From an uncultured Bacilli bacterium (GTDB lineage: Bacteria; Bacillota_I; Bacilli_A; RF39; UBA660): 64,000 nucleotides of DNA. The notes beneath the pieces are model-generated. The model made no database searches. It was not told the DNA's origin and was given only the letters and a program-made list of their open reading frames with translations. Position numbers and translations under genes: made by a program. The DNA is taken from the NCBI GenBank assembly GCA_934168245.1, contig CAKPMY010000009.1, positions 1 through 64,000 of the forward strand, written 5' to 3'. This document shows, piece after piece, positions 63,785 through 64,000 of the stretch. Within the stretch, counting starts at the first letter, position 1, and each line of letters begins with the position of its first letter.

Positions 63785-64000
63785 ATGGCAAGTGAAGCAA
63801 TCTTAAAGCAAAAACAAGGTGTGATTGATGAAATTAAAGATCGTGTTCAAAATGCTACTACTGTTGTTTTATTCGATTATCGTGGTATGACTGATAGTGA
63901 AGCTAAAGAATTACGTATCAAATTAAGAGAATCTGATTCTGATTACAAAGTTTATAAGAATACTTTAATGGCTCGTGCTTTTAATGAATTAGGCATAGAC
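63785..64000 (+). CDS. rplJ: 50S ribosomal protein L10, N-terminal part cut by the window edge
   Basis: 72 codons are visible, starting MASEAILKQKQGVIDEIKDR with VVLFDYRGMTDSEAKELR and VYKNTLMARAF, typical of L10, the base of the L7/L12 stalk. GAGGAGG precedes the ATG. An L10 leader controls it. Confidence 0.95.
   Translation, partial: MASEAILKQKQGVIDEIKDRVQNATTVVLFDYRGMTDSEAKELRIKLRESDSDYKVYKNTLMARAFNELGID

Overview
The window is an origin-of-replication region from a very AT-rich (roughly 70 percent AT by eye), low-GC Gram-positive bacterium of the Bacilli type. TGA is used as a stop codon (rsmI, holB) and tryptophan is TGG, so this is the standard bacterial code and not the Mycoplasma code. 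Gene order follows the Bacillus subtilis origin closely: noc-rsmG-mnmG-mnmE-jag-yidC-rnpA-rpmH, oriC-dnaA-oriC-dnaN, recF-gyrB-gyrA, SRP RNA, tadA, dnaX-ybaB-recR-bofA, holB-ricT-yabB-rsmI-pth-mfd-spoVT-metG-tatD-rsmA, yabG-veg-spoVG-yabP-yabQ-divIC-tilS-ftsH, dusB-lysS-clpC-cysS-mrnC-rlmB-sigH, secE-nusG-rplK-rplA-rplJ. Several sporulation genes (bofA, spoVT, yabG, spoVG, yabP, yabQ, a SafA-like LysM protein, a SpoIID-like peptidoglycan protein) suggest an endospore former or its recent descendant. An uncultured gut lineage near Erysipelotrichales or RF39 would fit, but this is inference.

Layout. At 1-7.8 kb all genes are on the minus strand. The bipartite origin lies at 7.9-9.7 kb, around dnaA. 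From dnaA to the right edge all genes are on the plus strand, so the whole window is co-oriented with replication. The first 30 bases are probably the start of an IS transposase whose ribosome site is inside a hairpin. A ComK homologue sits between dnaN and recF. Accessory genes are at 29.2-30.0 kb, 32.7 kb, 33.7-36.3 kb (three membrane-anchored paralogues plus a SipW-type signal peptidase), 37.2-39.6 kb (unknown membrane proteins, one with a decayed paralogue beside it), 53.2 kb (a transporter) and 60.6 kb.

The most striking structure is the 1.5-kb non-coding stretch after gyrA (17.1-18.6 kb). It holds six 16-bp parS sites (ParB loading sites) interleaved with four 14-bp NBS sites (Noc binding sites). 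A fifth, perfect NBS lies inside the dnaX coding sequence. The ParB-family gene at 204-1523 reads as Noc, not as chromosomal ParB. Segregation and nucleoid-occlusion signals therefore seem to share one compact locus about 9 kb from dnaA. This Noc also lacks the N-terminal membrane helix known in B. subtilis and carries a long disordered insert.

Regulatory RNAs and sites include a Met-specific T-box before metG, an L10 leader before rplJ, candidate L1 sites before rplK and rplA, an SRP RNA with a near-consensus promoter, several clear sigma-A promoters, and many intrinsic terminators. No rRNA, tRNA or CRISPR was seen.
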